Assembly (NCBI GenBank): GCA_937874965.1 | Contig: CALNCD010000007.1 | Span: 1-15,729 of the forward strand | Origin: an uncultured Erysipelotrichaceae bacterium | GTDB taxonomy: Bacteria; Bacillota_I; Bacilli_A; Erysipelotrichales; Erysipelotrichaceae | Reading direction: 5' to 3' | DNA: 15,729 nt | In this document: one piece after another, positions 14,279-15,729 of the stretch | Position numbering within the stretch: position 1 is the first letter of the stretch | Layout: each line of letters opens with the position of its first letter | Translations under genes and position numbers: made by a program | Notes under the pieces: generated by a model | Databases searched by the model: none | What the model was told of the DNA's origin: nothing | Seen by the model: only the letters and a program-made list of their open reading frames with translations

Positions 14279-15729
14279 ATGGCACACAACAAAGTTCGGG
14301 TAGGCATAGATGTTGGGGGGACCTTTACAGATGCAGTGATTATTGATAATACGACATTAACGATTATTGATAAACGGAAAATTCCAACAACGCATACCAG
14401 TAAAGAAGGAGTAGCAGAGGGGATCATAACCATTATCCGTGATTTGCTGCGTGACAATCAAATCCGCCCGGAAGATGTTAGTTTTATTTCGCATGGAACC
14501 ACTCAGGCAACAAACGCTTTATTGGAAGGGGATGTGGCTAAAGTCGGAATTATCGGTATGGGCGAGTCAGGATCTGCGAAGGCAGAGACAAATATTGAAG
14601 CGCTGGAATTGGCACCTAAGAAATATCTGGATACCGACTATGCCTTCATTCCTTCCGGTCAAGTGAGTACTGACTTACTGAATCAGACATTGCATCAATT
14701 CAAAGAGAATAATGGTGAAGTAGTGGTTGCCAGCGAGGCGTTTTCAATTGAACATCCTGAGCATGAAAAGGCGGTGATGGATGGGGCATTGGAACAGGGT
14801 TTCTATTCAACTGGCGGACATGAAATCTCACAGCTCTTTGGTCTGCGGCTTCGAACTCGGACAGCTGTTGTGAACGGATCCTTGATTCCGAAAATGATGG
14901 AAACGTCAGATATGACCGAAAAGGTTGTCAAGGATCTTGGCATTGACCGTGACCTGATGATTATGCGTGCTGATGGTGGAGTCATGAGTGTTCAAGAGGT
15001 CCGCAAACGCCCTATTCTGACAATGTTGTCAGGTTTGGCGGCTGGGGTGGCAGGAGCAATCATGTATGAGCGAATATCAGATGGTATATTCTTGGAAATG
15101 GGAGGCACATCGACGGATATTTCGGTGATCAAAGATGGCAAGGTGATGATTAAGAATGCCAGTGTGGGAGGACATAAGACTTATCTGAAATCTGTTGATG
15201 TGCGAACGATCGGCATTGCAGGGGGGACGATGATCCGAGAAGACGAGAGCGGGAAGCTGTTTGTCGGCCCTCGCTCAGCTCATCTGGCCAATGTTCCCTA
15301 CGAATGTTATAGCGATGCCTTGGATGATACGGCAGTGCTTGCTAAAATCCAACCAAAAGCTGGAGATCCATCTGATTATGTGGTTATTGAAGATCAAGCG
15401 GCACACCGTGTTGCATTGACTCTATCAGGGGCTGCGAATTATCTTGGTTATGTCCAACCTGATGATTATTCGTATGCAACAACGGCAGTTACCCGTAAGG
15501 CTTGGCAGATCTTTGCCGATGCATCAAATCAGCAACCCGAAGCTCTTGCGCGTAAATGCCTGGATTTGGCAGCTGAAAGGATTTGTGCGGTTATTCAGGA
15601 ATTGATTCAGGAGTATGAGCTCGATAAGGAATTCATCACATTATATGGCGGTGGAGGAAGCGCTGGTGTCTTCATGCATTACCTGGGAGAAAAGACAGGC
15701 TTTCAAAGTGAAGTGGTTGAGAATGCGCC
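14279..15729 (+). CDS. Hydantoinase/oxoprolinase family protein (HyuA-like), 3' end missing
   Basis: The frame opens at ATG 14279 behind AAAGGAAGG and runs off the window, showing 483 codons. The N-terminus VGIDVGGTFTDAV (residues 8-20), SHGTTQATNALLEG (about 70-83), LEMGGTSTDISV (about 272-283) and LYGGGGSAG (about 455-463) are the phosphate- and ATP-binding motifs of the ASKHA-fold HyuA domain. This family covers ATP-dependent hydantoinase, 5-oxoprolinase and acetone carboxylase subunits. Classical enzymes pair HyuA with a HyuB subunit, which would lie beyond the window if present. Many Bacillota encode a shorter single HyuA next to a permease, and this copy may be of that kind. It is in an operon with the permease and probably acts on what the permease imports. 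The reaction cannot be fixed from sequence. Confidence 0.88.
   Translation, partial: MAHNKVRVGIDVGGTFTDAVIIDNTTLTIIDKRKIPTTHTSKEGVAEGIITIIRDLLRDNQIRPEDVSFISHGTTQATNALLEGDVAKVGIIGMGESGSAKAETNIEALELAPKKYLDTDYAFIPSGQVSTDLLNQTLHQFKENNGEVVVASEAFSIEHPEHEKAVMDGALEQGFYSTGGHEISQLFGLRLRTRTAVVNGSLIPKMMETSDMTEKVVKDLGIDRDLMIMRADGGVMSVQEVRKRPILTMLSGLAAGVAGAIMYERISDGIFLEMGGTSTDISVIKDGKVMIKNASVGGHKTYLKSVDVRTIGIAGGTMIREDESGKLFVGPRSAHLANVPYECYSDALDDTAVLAKIQPKAGDPSDYVVIEDQAAHRVALTLSGAANYLGYVQPDDYSYATTAVTRKAWQIFADASNQQPEALARKCLDLAAERICAVIQELIQEYELDKEFITLYGGGGSAGVFMHYLGEKTGFQSEVVENA

Noticed and set aside
1..15729. A mobile island, phage, toxin-antitoxin or CRISPR system
   Set aside because: No integrase, transposase, spaced direct repeats, tRNA-flanked junction or clear composition shift was seen; the genes look like ordinary chromosomal ones.

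Overview
The window looks like chromosomal DNA from a low-to-mid GC Gram-positive bacterium (Bacillota). AddAB in place of RecBCD, strong AGGAGG-type ribosome binding sites, TTGACA/TATAAT promoters and U-tailed hairpin terminators all fit. The unusually short AddB (864 aa) and AddA (about 1047 aa), together with the general gene style, suggest an Erysipelotrichia-like member, but this placement is inference. No rRNA, tRNA, CRISPR array, IS element or phage gene was seen.

Layout. (1) 1-476 (+): the 3' part of a Bax inhibitor-1/YetJ-like membrane protein, closed by a hairpin terminator. (2) 610-6347 (-): the addB-addA operon for the double-strand-break helicase-nuclease. addA carries one in-frame TAA exactly at the glutamine of helicase motif III, and both flanking halves are otherwise intact. 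(3) 6713-8313 (+): an unrecognised 271-aa protein followed 17 nt later by exonuclease III (xthA/exoA). (4) 8268-10465 (-): a tightly overlapping operon of a divergent COG0523 (YciC/ZigA-like) GTPase, a YigZ/IMPACT protein and a Fur-family regulator. The regulator's end overlaps the end of xthA. (5) 10727-11818 (+): a second, canonical COG0523 GTPase with CxCC and a very His-rich loop, divergent from (4). (6) 11839-12639 (-): an RpiR-type regulator, divergent from (7) 12873-15729 (+): an ion-transporter-superfamily permease and a hydantoinase/oxoprolinase-family protein that runs off the window.

The most interesting unit is 8268-11818. The two divergent COG0523 operons each have a near-consensus sigma-A promoter. 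Just downstream of each -10 lies a 15-bp 7-1-7 inverted repeat, TGCAAATGATTTGCA and TGCAAAAGATTCGCA, identical at 13 of 15 positions. This is the architecture of Fur/Zur/PerR operators, and the Fur-family regulator is the last gene of one of the two operons. I infer a self-contained, autoregulated, Zur-like metal-starvation circuit. It pairs one canonical metallochaperone GTPase (CxCC plus 23 His in 39 residues) with one that has lost the CxCC motif and has a degenerate G4 motif.

The right end looks like a substrate-induced catabolic locus. The RpiR regulator and the permease are divergent, and two copies of a TGTA-N6-TACA palindrome lie between them. The substrate is unknown.
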